Assembly: GCF_000697965.2 (NCBI RefSeq)
Contig: NZ_CP015881.1
Coordinates: 248,001 to 312,000, forward strand
Origin: Ensifer adhaerens
GTDB lineage: Bacteria > Pseudomonadota > Alphaproteobacteria > Rhizobiales > Rhizobiaceae
Direction: 5' to 3'
DNA length: 64,000 bases
The translations under genes and the position numbers were made by a program. Below are positions 21,622-30,870 of this stretch, piece after piece. The notes below the pieces were generated by a model. The model ran no database searches. It saw nothing but the letters and a program-made list of their open reading frames with translations, and was not told where the DNA came from. How positions within the stretch are numbered: the first letter of the stretch is position 1; each line of letters begins with the position of its first letter.

Positions 21622-21909
21622 ATGAAGATGTACCTTCTCTCGCTTGGAGCCGGGCTGGTCGTCGGCGTCATCTATGCGCTGCTCAACGTCCGCTCGCCGG
21701 CGCCGCCGGTCATCGCGCTGATCGGTCTGCTTGGCATTCTCATCGGGGAGCAATCCGTCCCCCTGGTCAAGCGCGCCCTGTCGGGTGAGCCGGTCAACCT
21801 CTCCTGGTTCAATCGGCAGTGCATGCCGCACGTGTTCGGCCATCTGCCCGGCGGGCAGATCGCAACCGGCACGGCGAAGGATGCTGCCGGCACCGACGAA
21901 AGGGCCTGA
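21622..21909 (+). CDS. XapX (DUF1427) domain small membrane protein
   Basis: 95 residues from ATG 21622, with AGGAG 6 bases upstream. The first 55 residues form two hydrophobic segments with the XapX signature (LGAGLVVGVIYALLNVRSPAPP and IALIGLLGILIGEQ). XapX proteins were named from the E. coli xanthosine operon neighbourhood and have no established biochemical role. The C-terminal 40 residues are soluble (NRQCMPHVFGHLPGGQ). It precedes the amidohydrolase gene by only 2 bases. Confidence 0.9.
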   Translation: MKMYLLSLGAGLVVGVIYALLNVRSPAPPVIALIGLLGILIGEQSVPLVKRALSGEPVNLSWFNRQCMPHVFGHLPGGQIATGTAKDAAGTDERA

Positions 21910-21911
21910 CG

Positions 21912-23894
21912 ATGCCGACTAGACGCTCGTTCCTCGGTGCCGCCTCGTCGCTGGCGCTGCCCGCTCTCTTCCCGTCGGCCCGCACCGCCGGCGCCCAACA
22001 GACCGGAGATACTTCGATGACGCCCGACCTGATCCTTCACAGCGGCCTCGTGACGACGCTCGACCGCGCCAATCCGACTGCCACTGCCGTTGCCGTCAAG
22101 GATGGCCTGATCCTCGCTGTCGGTGACGACAGGACGATCATGGCGCTGGCAGGCTCAGGCACAAAGACCATCGACCTCAAGGGCAAGCGCGTCCTGCCGG
22201 GCCTGAACGACAATCATACCCACGTCGTGCGTGGCGGCCTCAACTTCAACATGGAGCTGCGCTGGGACGGCGTGCGCTCGCTTGCCGATGCGATGGACAT
22301 GCTGAAGCGGCAGGTGGCGATCACGCCGGCGCCGCAATGGGTGCGGGTCGTCGGCGGCTTCACCGAGCACCAGTTCGCCGAAAAGCGGTTGCCGACGATC
22401 GATGAGATCAACGCGGTCGCGCCCGATACGCCGGTGTTCCTGCTGCATCTCTATGACCGGGCGCTGCTCAATGCCGCGGCGCTACGCGCCGTCGGCTACA
22501 CCAGGGACACGCCGAACCCGCCGGGCGGCGAGATCACTCGCGATGCCAGCGGCAACCCGACGGGGCTGCTCTTGGCCAAGCCCAATGCCGGCATCCTCTA
22601 TTCGACGCTCGCCAAGGGGCCGAAGCTGCCCTTCGATTACCAGGTCAACTCGACCCGTCATTTCATGCGCGAGCTCAACCGGCTCGGCGTCACCAGCGTC
22701 ATCGACGCCGGCGGCGGCTTCCAGAACTACCCGGATGACTATGCCGTCATCCAGAAGCTCTCGGACGAGGGCCAGATGACGGTCCGCCTTGCCTACAACC
22801 TCTTCACCCAGAAGCCGAAGCAGGAGAAGGACGACTTCCTCAAATGGACGTCGTCGGTCAAGTACAAGCAGGGTAACGACTATTTCCGCCACAACGGTGC
22901 CGGCGAGATGCTGGTGTTTTCCGCCGCCGACTTCGAGGACTTCCGCGAGCCGCGCCCGGACATGCCGCCGGAGATGGAGGGCGAACTCGAAGAGGTCGTG
23001 CGCATTCTTGCGGAGAACCGCTGGCCCTGGCGACTGCATGCCACCTATGACGAGACGATCACCCGTGCGCTCGACGTCTTCGAGAAGGTCAACCGGGATA
23101 TCCCGCTTGAGGGCATCAACTGGTTCTTCGACCATGCGGAGACGATCTCTGACCGCTCGATCGACCGGATCGCCGCCCTTGGCGGCGGCATCGCCGTGCA
23201 GCACCGCATGGCCTATCAGGGCGAGTACTTCGTCGAGCGCTACGGCCATGGTGTCGCTGAAGCGACGCCGCCGGTGGCCAAGATGCTGGCAAAGGGCGTC
23301 AACGTCTCCGCCGGCACCGATGCGACCCGCGTCGCATCCTACAACCCCTGGGTTTCGCTGTCGTGGATGGTGACCGGCAAGACTGTCGGCGGCCTGCAGC
23401 TCTACCCGCGCGCCAACTGCCTCGATCGCGAGACGGCGCTTCGGATGTGGACCGAGAAGGTGCAGTGGTTTTCAAACGAGGAAGGCAAGAAAGGCCGGAT
23501 TGAGAAAGGGCAGTTCGCCGACCTCATCGTGCCGAACAAGGATTTTTTCAACTGCGCCGAGGACGAGATTTCCTTCCTCACGTCAGAGCTCACGATGGTC
23601 GGCGGCAAGATCGTCTATGCGGCCGGCGAATTTGCCTCTCACGACGAGAACAAGGTGCCGCCGGCAATGCCCGACTGGTCGCCGGTCCGCACCTTCGGCG
23701 GTTATGCCGCCTGGGGTGAGCCCGAGGGCGCCGGAAAGCGCTCGCTCCGGCGCACCGCGATCACGTCGTGCGGCTGCGCCAGCGATTGCGGCGTCCATGG
23801 CCACGATCATGCCGGCGCCTGGACGTCGAAACTGCCGATCGCCGACCTTAAGGGTTTCTTCGGCGCGCTTGGATGCTCCTGTTGGGCGGTGTGA
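21912..23894 (+). CDS. Tat-exported amidohydrolase (YtcJ-like) with Cys/His-rich tail
   Basis: 660 residues from ATG 21912, which lies 2 bases after the XapX stop. The N-terminus MPTRRSFLG followed by a hydrophobic stretch and AGAQQ is a Tat signal, predicting periplasmic location. The body is an amidohydrolase of the YtcJ branch: LILHSGLVTTLDRANP, metal motif LNDNHTHVV, a long insert region, and C-terminal GVNVSAGTDATR with FADLIVPNKDFF. Unusually, the last 45 residues hold SCGCASDCGVHGHDH and a terminal CSCW, giving five Cys and several His that look metal-binding. Members of this branch hydrolyse N-acyl or formyl groups; the substrate is unknown. Confidence 0.85.
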   Translation: MPTRRSFLGAASSLALPALFPSARTAGAQQTGDTSMTPDLILHSGLVTTLDRANPTATAVAVKDGLILAVGDDRTIMALAGSGTKTIDLKGKRVLPGLNDNHTHVVRGGLNFNMELRWDGVRSLADAMDMLKRQVAITPAPQWVRVVGGFTEHQFAEKRLPTIDEINAVAPDTPVFLLHLYDRALLNAAALRAVGYTRDTPNPPGGEITRDASGNPTGLLLAKPNAGILYSTLAKGPKLPFDYQVNSTRHFMRELNRLGVTSVIDAGGGFQNYPDDYAVIQKLSDEGQMTVRLAYNLFTQKPKQEKDDFLKWTSSVKYKQGNDYFRHNGAGEMLVFSAADFEDFREPRPDMPPEMEGELEEVVRILAENRWPWRLHATYDETITRALDVFEKVNRDIPLEGINWFFDHAETISDRSIDRIAALGGGIAVQHRMAYQGEYFVERYGHGVAEATPPVAKMLAKGVNVSAGTDATRVASYNPWVSLSWMVTGKTVGGLQLYPRANCLDRETALRMWTEKVQWFSNEEGKKGRIEKGQFADLIVPNKDFFNCAEDEISFLTSELTMVGGKIVYAAGEFASHDENKVPPAMPDWSPVRTFGGYAAWGEPEGAGKRSLRRTAITSCGCASDCGVHGHDHAGAWTSKLPIADLKGFFGALGCSCWAV

Positions 23895-23917
23895 CGATAG
23901 CGGAAGGGAAACGCAGA

Positions 23918-24133
23918 ATGCGCACGAAAGCCGGCGCCGTCGCGATGGCCGCGGTCTCAATCTTGCTCAACGCATCGCTCGGATCGGAGCAGGCCTCGGC
24001 CTCGCCGACTGAGGGCGTCCGGCACCTCTCGGCGAAAGTCGTGGTGAACCATCCGCCGGCGAAGCATGGAGCCTACTACCAAGGCATATCCCAGAGCGCG
24101 GTCACCGCTTTGAAATGGCCGAAAAATCGATGA
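23918..24133 (+). CDS. Small secreted protein of unknown function
   Basis: 71 residues from ATG 23918, 23 bases after the amidohydrolase stop. Residues 1-28 look like a Sec signal peptide (AVAMAAVSILLNAS, cleavage after ASA). The predicted mature peptide of about 43 residues is basic and contains HPPAKHGAYYQG. Not recognised. Its place between the amidohydrolase and DoxX genes on the same strand supports a real coding gene rather than a chance frame, but the evidence is mostly positional. Confidence 0.55.
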   Translation: MRTKAGAVAMAAVSILLNASLGSEQASASPTEGVRHLSAKVVVNHPPAKHGAYYQGISQSAVTALKWPKNR

Positions 24134-24186
24134 CGGCGGCTTTGCCGCCCATCAAGCCGAAGACCGCCTGACAAGGAAACGAAAGA

Positions 24187-24642
24187 TTGAGCCTCTCTTC
24201 CCTCGAAAACCGTCTCGCCGCTCGCCTCCGGCCGGGCCTTACCGGCAACCGTGTCATATTCGTCGGCTTGCTGGCGCTCTGCTCGGCCTATATCCAGGGA
24301 CCCTTGACGAAAATTTTCGACTTCCCGGGCGCGCTTGCCGAGATGGAGCATTTCGGCCTCTATCCGGCACCGCTCTTTGCTGTCGGCGTCATCGTGTTTG
24401 AGCTTGCGATGTCGGCTCTCGTTCTCTCAGGCTTCTACCGCTGGGCGGCGGCAGGCGCGCTTGCGGCCTTCACCCTCGCCGCCACCTTGCTCGCATTCCG
24501 CTTCTGGGAACTGCCGCCCGGCATGGAGCGCGCGATGGCGACAAACGGTTTCTTCGAACATATCGGCCTTGCCGGCGCATTCGTGCTCGTTGCAGTTTAT
24601 GATCTGCGCGAACGTGCATCCACGGAGAGGGGCGGCCAATGA
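24187..24642 (+). CDS. DoxX-family membrane protein
   Basis: 151 residues with four hydrophobic segments, typical of DoxX/TQO-type proteins (LTKIFDFPGALAEMEHFGLYP-like region after the first helix, then VIVFELAMSALVLSGF and LAAFTLAATLLAFRFWEL). Start is TTG 24187 preceded by AAGGAAACGAAAGA. The gene overlaps the MFS gene by 4 bases (ATGA), so the two are co-translated. DoxX proteins sit in the inner membrane and are often linked to redox or thiol metabolism; no specific role is visible here. Confidence 0.82.
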   Translation: MSLSSLENRLAARLRPGLTGNRVIFVGLLALCSAYIQGPLTKIFDFPGALAEMEHFGLYPAPLFAVGVIVFELAMSALVLSGFYRWAAAGALAAFTLAATLLAFRFWELPPGMERAMATNGFFEHIGLAGAFVLVAVYDLRERASTERGGQ

Positions 24643-26240
24643 CGCAGGCAGCGACCAACAACGCCGGCACTTTCGCGCCCTTGCGCCAGAAGGTCTTCGC
24701 CGTGCTCTGGGTGGCGACGATCATCGGCAACACCGGCAGCTTCATCCGCGATGTCGCGAGCTCCTGGCTCGTCACCGACCTGTCGGCAACGCCCGCCGCC
24801 GTCTCGATGATCCAGGCGGCCGCGACGCTGCCGATCTTCCTGCTCGCCATTCCCGCCGGCGTGCTCTCCGATATTCTCGACCGACGCAAATTCCTGATCG
24901 TCGTGCAGTTCCTGCTCGCATCCGCGAGCCTCTGCCTGTTGTTCCTCTCTGCAAGCGGGCTGCAGTCGGTGACCTCGCTGATTGCGCTTACCTTTGTCGG
25001 TGGCATCGGCGCAGCGCTGGTTGCCCCCACCTGGCAGGCGATCGTGCCGGAGCTCGTGTCGCGACCGGACGTCAAGGGCGCGGTCGCGCTGAACTCGCTC
25101 GGCATCAACATCTCCCGCGCGATCGGCCCGGCGCTTGGCGGCCTGCTGCTTGCATGGTTTGGCGCGGCCGTCACCTATGGCGTCGATGTCATCAGCTATG
25201 TCTTCGTCGTTGCCGCATTGGTCTGGTGGCGGCGGCAGGTGCCGGAGGACGACGCGCTCGCCGAGCGCTTCCTCGGCGCCTTCCGGGCCGGCCTGCGCTA
25301 TGCGCGCGCCAGCCGCGAGCTGCATGTGGTGCTTTTGCGTGCAGCCGTGTTCTTCGCTTTTTCAAGTGCGATCTGGGCGCTGCTGCCGCTGGTCGCCCGC
25401 CAGCTTCTCGGCGGCGGCGCCAGCTTCTACGGCATCCTGCTCGGCGCCGTCGGCGCCGGCGCGATCGGCGGCGCGCTGGTGATGCCGCGCTTGCGGGCCC
25501 GGATGGATGCCGACGGATTGCTGCTTTTGTCCGCGGTCCTGACCGCCGCCGTCATGGGCGTGCTTTCCTTCGCGCCGGCGCAATGGGTGGCGGTGGCGGC
25601 GCTGCTCGTCTGTGGTGCGGCCTGGATCACGGCGTTGACGACGCTGAACAGCACCGCGCAAGCGATCCTGCCCAACTGGGTGCGCGGACGCACGCTCGCC
25701 GTCTATCTGACCGTCTTCAACGGCGCGATGACCGGCGGGAGCCTTGCCTGGGGCGCGACCGCCTCGGCGATCGGCGTGCCCTTCACGCTCGCCGTGGCGG
25801 CCATCGGCCTTCTCTCAGTCGGCTTCGCCTTCCACGCCATGAAGCTGCCGAAAGGTGAGGCGGATCTCATTCCTTCCAATCATTGGCCGGAGCCCCTGAC
25901 CAGCGAGCCGGTCGAACACGACCGCGGACCGGTTCTCGTCCTGATCGAATATACGATCGACAAGGCGGATCGGTCCGAGTTCCTGAAGGCGCTCGCCCGC
26001 CTGTCGCACGAGCGGCGGCGCGACGGCGCCTATGGCTGGGGCGTGACCGAGGACGCGGCCGATCCCGGACGGCTGGTCGAATGGTTTATGGTCGAATCCT
26101 GGGCAGAGCATCTGCGCCAGCACAAGCGCGTGTCGAAGGCCGATGCCGACATTCAGGACGATGTCCGCCGCTACCACAAGGGGCCGGCCGCGCCGGTCGT
26201 CAACCACTTTCTCGCGATCAACCACCCCCATCTCGGTTGA
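24639..26240 (+). CDS. MFS exporter (EntS-like, MFS_3) with C-terminal soluble domain
   Basis: 533 residues. Residues 1 to about 410 form a 12-segment major facilitator with [25 protein letters not shown] at the start and [16 protein letters not shown] as the loop 2-3 motif, characteristic of the enterobactin-exporter-like MFS_3 family. The last 105 residues are soluble and begin [19 protein letters not shown], resembling an antibiotic-biosynthesis-monooxygenase-type ferredoxin fold seen in some members. It overlaps the DoxX gene by 4 bases. It likely exports a product of the cluster (inference). Confidence 0.85.
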   Translation: MTQAATNNAGTFAPLRQKVFAVLWVATIIGNTGSFIRDVASSWLVTDLSATPAAVSMIQAAATLPIFLLAIPAGVLSDILDRRKFLIVVQFLLASASLCLLFLSASGLQSVTSLIALTFVGGIGAALVAPTWQAIVPELVSRPDVKGAVALNSLGINISRAIGPALGGLLLAWFGAAVTYGVDVISYVFVVAALVWWRRQVPEDDALAERFLGAFRAGLRYARASRELHVVLLRAAVFFAFSSAIWALLPLVARQLLGGGASFYGILLGAVGAGAIGGALVMPRLRARMDADGLLLLSAVLTAAVMGVLSFAPAQWVAVAALLVCGAAWITALTTLNSTAQAILPNWVRGRTLAVYLTVFNGAMTGGSLAWGATASAIGVPFTLAVAAIGLLSVGFAFHAMKLPKGEADLIPSNHWPEPLTSEPVEHDRGPVLVLIEYTIDKADRSEFLKALARLSHERRRDGAYGWGVTEDAADPGRLVEWFMVESWAEHLRQHKRVSKADADIQDDVRRYHKGPAAPVVNHFLAINHPHLG

Positions 26241-26325
26241 CGCGGACCGCACGTCCCGGCGCGGATCTCGCGCCGGGGCCACATCTCGAAGACATACACC
26301 CAACCCAAACAAAGGAACCGTTCCC

Positions 26326-27156
26326 ATGACCGAGAACTTCGTCAGGACTGAAGACGGCGTCGATATCTTCTACAAGGATTGGGGCTCGGGCCAGCCCATC
26401 GTCTTTCACCATGGCTGGCCCCTGTCGGCGGACGATTGGGATTCGCAGATGCTCTATTTCGTCAGCAAGGGCTACCGGGTCATCGCCCATGACCGCCGCG
26501 GCCATGGCCGTTCGACGCAGGTGAGCGAGGGACACGACATTGCACACTACGCGAAGGATGTTGCGGCGCTGACCACCAAGCTCGGCCTCAGCGATGCAAT
26601 CCACATCGGTCACTCCACCGGTGGCGGCGAAGCGGTGGCTTACGTGGCGCGCCACGGCGGCGGCCGGGTTTCCAAGCTGATCATCGTCGGCGCCGTGCCG
26701 CCGATCATGGTCAAGACCGAAAACAATCCGGGCGGCCTGCCGATCGAGGTGTTCGACGGTTTCCGGGCGGCGCTTGCTGCCAACCGCGCCCAGTTCTTCC
26801 TCGACGTTCCGGCCGGCCCGTTCTACGGCTACAACCGCCCGGGTGCCGAAGTATCGGAAGGCGTCGTCCGCAACTGGTGGCGTCAGGGCATGATGGGCAG
26901 CGCCAAGGCCCATTACGAAGGCATCAAGGCCTTCTCCGAAACCGACTTCACCGAAGACTTGAAGGCGATCGACGTGCCGACGCTGGTCATGCACGGCGAC
27001 GACGACCAGATCGTGCCGATCGACGACAGCGCGCGACTGGCGGTGAAGCTGCTGAAGAACGGCACGCTCAAGGTCTATGAGGGTTATCCACATGGCATGT
27101 TGACAACCCATGCCGATGTCATCAATCCCGACCTGCTCGCCTTCATTAAGGCCTAA
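26326..27156 (+). CDS. Alpha/beta hydrolase, cofactor-free chloroperoxidase/esterase type
   Basis: 276 residues from ATG 26326 (AAAGGAACCGTTCCC upstream). Classic non-heme 'chloroperoxidase'/arylesterase group: oxyanion region [13 protein letters not shown], nucleophile elbow GHSTGG (Ser97), acid HGDDDQIVP (Asp226/227) and YPHGMLTTH (His256). The catalytic triad is complete. In vitro such enzymes hydrolyse esters and form peracids; the physiological substrate is unknown. Last gene of the cluster that starts at 20887, closed by a hairpin at 27163-27200. Confidence 0.92.
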   Translation: MTENFVRTEDGVDIFYKDWGSGQPIVFHHGWPLSADDWDSQMLYFVSKGYRVIAHDRRGHGRSTQVSEGHDIAHYAKDVAALTTKLGLSDAIHIGHSTGGGEAVAYVARHGGGRVSKLIIVGAVPPIMVKTENNPGGLPIEVFDGFRAALAANRAQFFLDVPAGPFYGYNRPGAEVSEGVVRNWWRQGMMGSAKAHYEGIKAFSETDFTEDLKAIDVPTLVMHGDDDQIVPIDDSARLAVKLLKNGTLKVYEGYPHGMLTTHADVINPDLLAFIKA

Positions 27157-27162
27157 AGCTCG

Positions 27163-27200
27163 GGCACGGTCCGCGGTGTCCGGGTATTGCGGACCGTGCC
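27163..27200 (+). terminator. Hairpin terminator after chloroperoxidase-type gene
   Basis: Perfect 12-bp stem GGCACGGTCCGC / GCGGACCGTGCC with a 14-base loop, 7 bases after the stop codon. It marks the end of the 20887-27156 cluster. Confidence 0.65.
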
Positions 27201-27257
27201 GGGACAACGCTACTGCATGGTTCCCTATTCATCGCCGGTTGTGCGGACGGAACATGC

Positions 27258-27314
27258 AGCGCTTCGAAGCGCTACAGCGCCCTCTATGCGCCTCAAAGGC
27301 GCGCGGCGCTGTAG
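27258..27314. repeat. Compound palindromic element of rhizobial intergenic type
   Basis: Starts with a perfect 16-base palindrome AGCGCTTCGAAGCGCT (27258-27273). This overlaps a two-level hairpin: outer 10-bp stem CTACAGCGCC (27272-27281) / GGCGCTGTAG (27305-27314) and inner 6-bp stem GCGCCT/AGGCGC with loop CAA. The CATGCAGCGCTT...GGCGCTGTAG layout resembles a palindromic intergenic repeat I know from Rhizobiaceae genomes. Only one copy is seen in this window. It lies between convergent genes. Confidence 0.6.
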
Positions 27315-27379
27315 TGCCGGCGCCGCACCGACAGCGGCGCGCAGCCGCGCCGGTTGCCAGGAATTCATCGTCAGTGTCT

Positions 27380-28021
27380 TCAGCGCGCCCGCTTCGGCCG
27401 GCGAACGGCCCGGACGACGCCGCTCGGGCCGCCGCCACAGAAGAAGCGCTCGCCGCCATCGGACTCCAGGCCCGATACGCCCATTCCGGTCGGCATGGCG
27501 ACCGTTTCGAGCACCGCTCCCGTTTGCGGATCGATGCGCCTGATATCGCTTTCGTCACCCTCCCAGGTGCCGTGCCAGAGTTCGCCATCGACCCAGGTCA
27601 CCCCGGTCACGACGCGCTTGGATTCGATCGTGCGCAGGATTGCGCCGTTCTCGGGATCGATCTGATGAATTTTGCGGCCCCGATGCTGCCCAACCCAAAG
27701 CGTGCCCTCGGCCCAGGCAAGGCCGGAATCGCCGCCACCGCCTGGCGCCGGGATTGTCGCGAGAATTTTCCCGGTTTCCGGATCGATCTTCTGGATGCGA
27801 TCTTCGGCGATCTGGAAGAGGTGCTTGCCGTCAAACGCCGTACCGGCATGCGCGGCGACGTCGATCGAGCGGACGGGCGCACCGTTTTCCGGGTCGAAGG
27901 CGTTGATCGTGTCACCGGCGGCGAACCATACGTTCCGGCCGTCGAAGGTGACGCCATGGACCTGGTCTGCCCCGGGGAACGGGCCATATATCTGGATGAT
28001 TTCGGCTTCGGATCTTTTCAT
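27380..28021 (-). CDS. Beta-propeller (NHL/SMP-30/glutamine cyclotransferase-like) protein
   Basis: 213 residues from ATG 28021 (AGGATCAGACCC upstream). The sequence is a series of about five propeller blades, each with a D-P-x-T/N-G turn: NAFDPENGAPV, KIDPETGKIL, QIDPENGAIL, RIDPQTGAVL, alternating with LWVG/LWHGTW strands. There is no signal peptide, so it is probably cytoplasmic. It begins 10 bases after the stop of the TPR/HTH regulator gene and is co-transcribed with it. Glutamine-cyclotransferase-like or lactonase-like activity is possible; no catalytic residues can be assigned. Confidence 0.75.
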   Translation of the reverse strand: MKRSEAEIIQIYGPFPGADQVHGVTFDGRNVWFAAGDTINAFDPENGAPVRSIDVAAHAGTAFDGKHLFQIAEDRIQKIDPETGKILATIPAPGGGGDSGLAWAEGTLWVGQHRGRKIHQIDPENGAILRTIESKRVVTGVTWVDGELWHGTWEGDESDIRRIDPQTGAVLETVAMPTGMGVSGLESDGGERFFCGGGPSGVVRAVRRPKRAR

Positions 28022-28031
28022 GGGTCTGATC

Positions 28032-29252
28032 CTATTCGTTTGGCAAAGGGCCAGGGAGTAACAACACTGTCGGGAATGCGGCAATCGGCGGCACGACCCA
28101 GCGCCGTGCCCGCCCGCGCCCGATCGGCATAACCTTGCCTTGCGAGGCGAGCTCTTCGAGCGCCCGCTGCACGGTGCGCGCGCTGGCGTCGAGCGCGATT
28201 GCGAGCGCCGAACTTGACCAGGCCTCGCCGTCCGCCAGCAGCGCCCGCATCGTCGCATGTCGCTCGTCGACCGGCGGGGCAAGGACGACGACCGTGTGCT
28301 TGCCGTGCGGCACCAGCCGGAAGCCATCGCTCGTCGCCGTGATATCCGCAAGCGGGCGCAGTTCCTCGCGCAGCCGGCCGATTTCGACACGCAGCCTTGC
28401 CCGGTGGGATTCGTCGACATGTCGTGCGCCGAAGGCCCGGGCGAGCAAGGTTCGCCTTGAGACGTCTCCCGGCCAGGCTTCGCCCAGCGCGCGCGCCAGC
28501 GCAAAGAGCACCGGCCGAGTGGCAAGCGTGCACAAGGTCGCTTGTCTTCGGACGAGGTTCCGGCAGGCGTCGATGACGAGGGCGCCGGAAGCAAGCAGCT
28601 CTTCGACCTCGCCAAGCAGCAGCGAGCGCTCTTCCCCATCCGCCATGAGGCGGGCAGCCGGCGCTTTAAGCACGGCGGCCGCGTTTTCAACTTCCAAGAT
28701 CAGGGCCGGAATGCCGGTCGCCCGTGCCGCTTCGCCCGCCCGCCCGAAGGCGGCGGTGGCGGCCTCGGTTCGCAACCGGCGCACGGCGATGCCGGCGAGC
28801 GCCAGGTCGTGGGCGGCTTTCGACAGCGGTGTCAGCCGCGCCGTATCGATATCGGCAAGCAAGTTCTCGGCCTCGTCCAGACGGCCGATCAAGAGCAGGC
28901 GCCGTGCCCCGAGATTGCGGGCGTGGGCGGCGTTGAGGTGGTCGCCATGGGTTTCGAGCGTCGAGCGGGCGGCGTCGAGCGCCCGCATCGGCCAGGAAAG
29001 ATCACGGGAGACGATGGCGATCTCTGCCTCGGCGACGATGCACCGCGCCCGCGCCACCGCTTCCTTCGTGCCGAAGGCGCGCGCGGCGTTCTTCAGCAGG
29101 ACCTTTGCGCGGGTGAAGTCTCCAAGCTGGGCCATGGCGATGCCGCGCAGCGCCAGTGCCGGCGGATCGTCGCGTAGCGCCACCCGCTTCAGCGCGCCGA
29201 GCGGGTCGCCCGACGCCAGTGCTCGCGCCGCGGCGGTGATCAGCGAATCCAT
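28032..29252 (-). CDS. TPR-type transcriptional regulator with C-terminal helix-turn-helix
   Basis: 406 residues. The first 250 are Ala/Leu-rich helical repeats with TPR character (LRGIAMAQLGDFTRAKVLLKNAARAF, LGARRLLLIGRLDEAENLL). A DNA-binding-like stretch follows around RVEIGRLREELRPL, as in OmpR/BTAD-type effector domains. The C-terminal part has a winged-helix pattern (SSALAIALDASARTVQRALEELASQGKVMPIGRGRARRW). It heads the two-gene operon with the beta-propeller gene and may control it. No known family name recognised. Confidence 0.7.
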   Translation of the reverse strand: MDSLITAAARALASGDPLGALKRVALRDDPPALALRGIAMAQLGDFTRAKVLLKNAARAFGTKEAVARARCIVAEAEIAIVSRDLSWPMRALDAARSTLETHGDHLNAAHARNLGARRLLLIGRLDEAENLLADIDTARLTPLSKAAHDLALAGIAVRRLRTEAATAAFGRAGEAARATGIPALILEVENAAAVLKAPAARLMADGEERSLLLGEVEELLASGALVIDACRNLVRRQATLCTLATRPVLFALARALGEAWPGDVSRRTLLARAFGARHVDESHRARLRVEIGRLREELRPLADITATSDGFRLVPHGKHTVVVLAPPVDERHATMRALLADGEAWSSSALAIALDASARTVQRALEELASQGKVMPIGRGRARRWVVPPIAAFPTVLLLPGPLPNE

Positions 29253-29572
29253 CGAAATCCCGTCACACTTGTCACTCCCGCAAGCCGTGTTCCAGCCTTT
29301 ATCTATCTCTCAGGTGGCAACGGACAACAGAAAGAAGCTTCGTCGCACAATCAAGCGGAAACAGTCGGGCGCATGCCTTCAAGGCTGCATCGAATGTGAA
29401 TCTGCACCTATTATGAAATTCTTTCGAAGCTCCTGTCGGCTTGGCACCGGCGTGAGCGTCTTTCAATCGGGCGGGCGAGGGGATGTCCCAGGCACGGTCC
29501 GTCGCGCGATCAGGTTGCACAATTTTTCGGCGTGGCCGGACGTCCGGCCGGGCGGATTTAAGGAGATTTGCA
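29253..29572. other. Divergent intergenic region, TPR/HTH regulator and MFS gene
   Basis: A 320-base region with no convincing gene. It should hold back-to-back promoters for the regulator (left) and the MFS transporter (right). The AAGGAG site of the MFS gene is at its right end. No clear operator symmetry was found. Confidence 0.5.
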
Positions 29573-30787
29573 ATGACCAATTTGCATTACCGTTGGGTCA
29601 TCGTGGCGGCGGGCGGGCTGCTCGGCTGCCTGGCGATCGGCGCCATGTTTTCGCTTCCGGTGTTCCTGCTGCCGATTTCGCGCGACACCGGCTGGTCGGT
29701 GACAGGCGTTTCGAGCGCCATGACCATCGGCTTCCTGGCCATGGCATTTGCCAGCATCGCTTGGGGCAGCCTTTCCGACCGATGGGGCGCGCGTCCGATC
29801 GTGCTCATCGGCTCGGTGCTCTTGGCCGTCAGCCTCATGGCAGCGAGCTGGACGACCTCGCTGATCGCCTTCCAAATCCTTTTCGGTGTCGTGGTCGGCA
29901 CCGCGACGGCGGCGATCTTCGCGCCGATGATGGCTTGCGTTACCGGCTGGTTCGATACGCATCGCAGCCTCGCGGTCTCGCTCGTCTCGGCCGGTATGGG
30001 CATGGCGCCGATGACGATGTCGCCCTTTGCCGCCTGGCTGGTATCCGCCTACGACTGGAGAACCGCTCTGCAGATCATCGCGCTGGTCGTTGCCGTCATC
30101 ATGATCCCGGTCTCGTTTCTCGTTCGCCAGGCGCCGGCACTTGCCGACGGTGCTGCCGCGGCCTCGCCCGAGGAAGAGCCCCATTCGTCGATGACGACCA
30201 GCCAGGTGCTGAAATCGCCGCTCTTCATCATCCTGCTTCTGACCAACTTCTTCTGCTGCGCCACCCATTCCGGCCCGATCTTCCACACGGTGAGCTACGC
30301 GATCACCTGCGGCATTCCGGTCATGGCGGCCGTGTCGATCTACAGCGTCGAGGGTCTTGCCGGCATGGGCGGCCGCGTCGTCTTCGGTCTGCTCGGCGAC
30401 CGTTTCGGGGCCAAACGTGTGCTCGTTCTTGGACTTCTGGCCCAGGCCTTCGGCGCGCTTGCCTATGTCTTTGCCGCCGGGCTCGGCTCGTTCTATGCGG
30501 TCGCCGCCCTGTTCGGCTTCATCTATGCGGGCGTCATGCCGCTCTATGCGGTGCTTGCCCGCGAGAATTTCCCCTTGCGGATGATGGGGACGGTGATCGG
30601 CGGTACGGCCATGGCTGGCAGCCTTGGCATGGCGACGGGACCGATTGCCGGGGGCCTGATCTATGATGCGCTGGCAAGCTACACCTGGCTTTACATCGGT
30701 TCCTGGGGCATCGGCCTCGGCGCGTTCCTGATCGCGCTCACCTTCCGGCCGGCGCCGCGCTACCAGGCGGCGGTGGCCGCGGCCTGA
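29573..30787 (+). CDS. MFS transporter (monocarboxylate/OFA-like)
   Basis: 404 residues from ATG 29573, preceded by AAGGAGATTTGCA. Twelve predicted membrane segments; the loop 2-3 motif is WGSLSDRWGARPIVL and the symmetric one is VVFGLLGDRFGAKRVL. The pattern FSLPVFLLPISRDTGWS at helix 1 is typical of the monocarboxylate-porter/oxalate-formate antiporter group. The substrate is unknown. It faces away from the TPR/HTH regulator gene, which may regulate it. Confidence 0.85.
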   Translation: MTNLHYRWVIVAAGGLLGCLAIGAMFSLPVFLLPISRDTGWSVTGVSSAMTIGFLAMAFASIAWGSLSDRWGARPIVLIGSVLLAVSLMAASWTTSLIAFQILFGVVVGTATAAIFAPMMACVTGWFDTHRSLAVSLVSAGMGMAPMTMSPFAAWLVSAYDWRTALQIIALVVAVIMIPVSFLVRQAPALADGAAAASPEEEPHSSMTTSQVLKSPLFIILLLTNFFCCATHSGPIFHTVSYAITCGIPVMAAVSIYSVEGLAGMGGRVVFGLLGDRFGAKRVLVLGLLAQAFGALAYVFAAGLGSFYAVAALFGFIYAGVMPLYAVLARENFPLRMMGTVIGGTAMAGSLGMATGPIAGGLIYDALASYTWLYIGSWGIGLGAFLIALTFRPAPRYQAAVAAA

Positions 30788-30870
30788 TGCGAGCGTGCTG
30801 ACAGCGAGAGAAAGGGCTCCGCCTGGGAAGGGGACCTTTGGATCATTGCAGGCGCTGATCCGCGTCCGTC

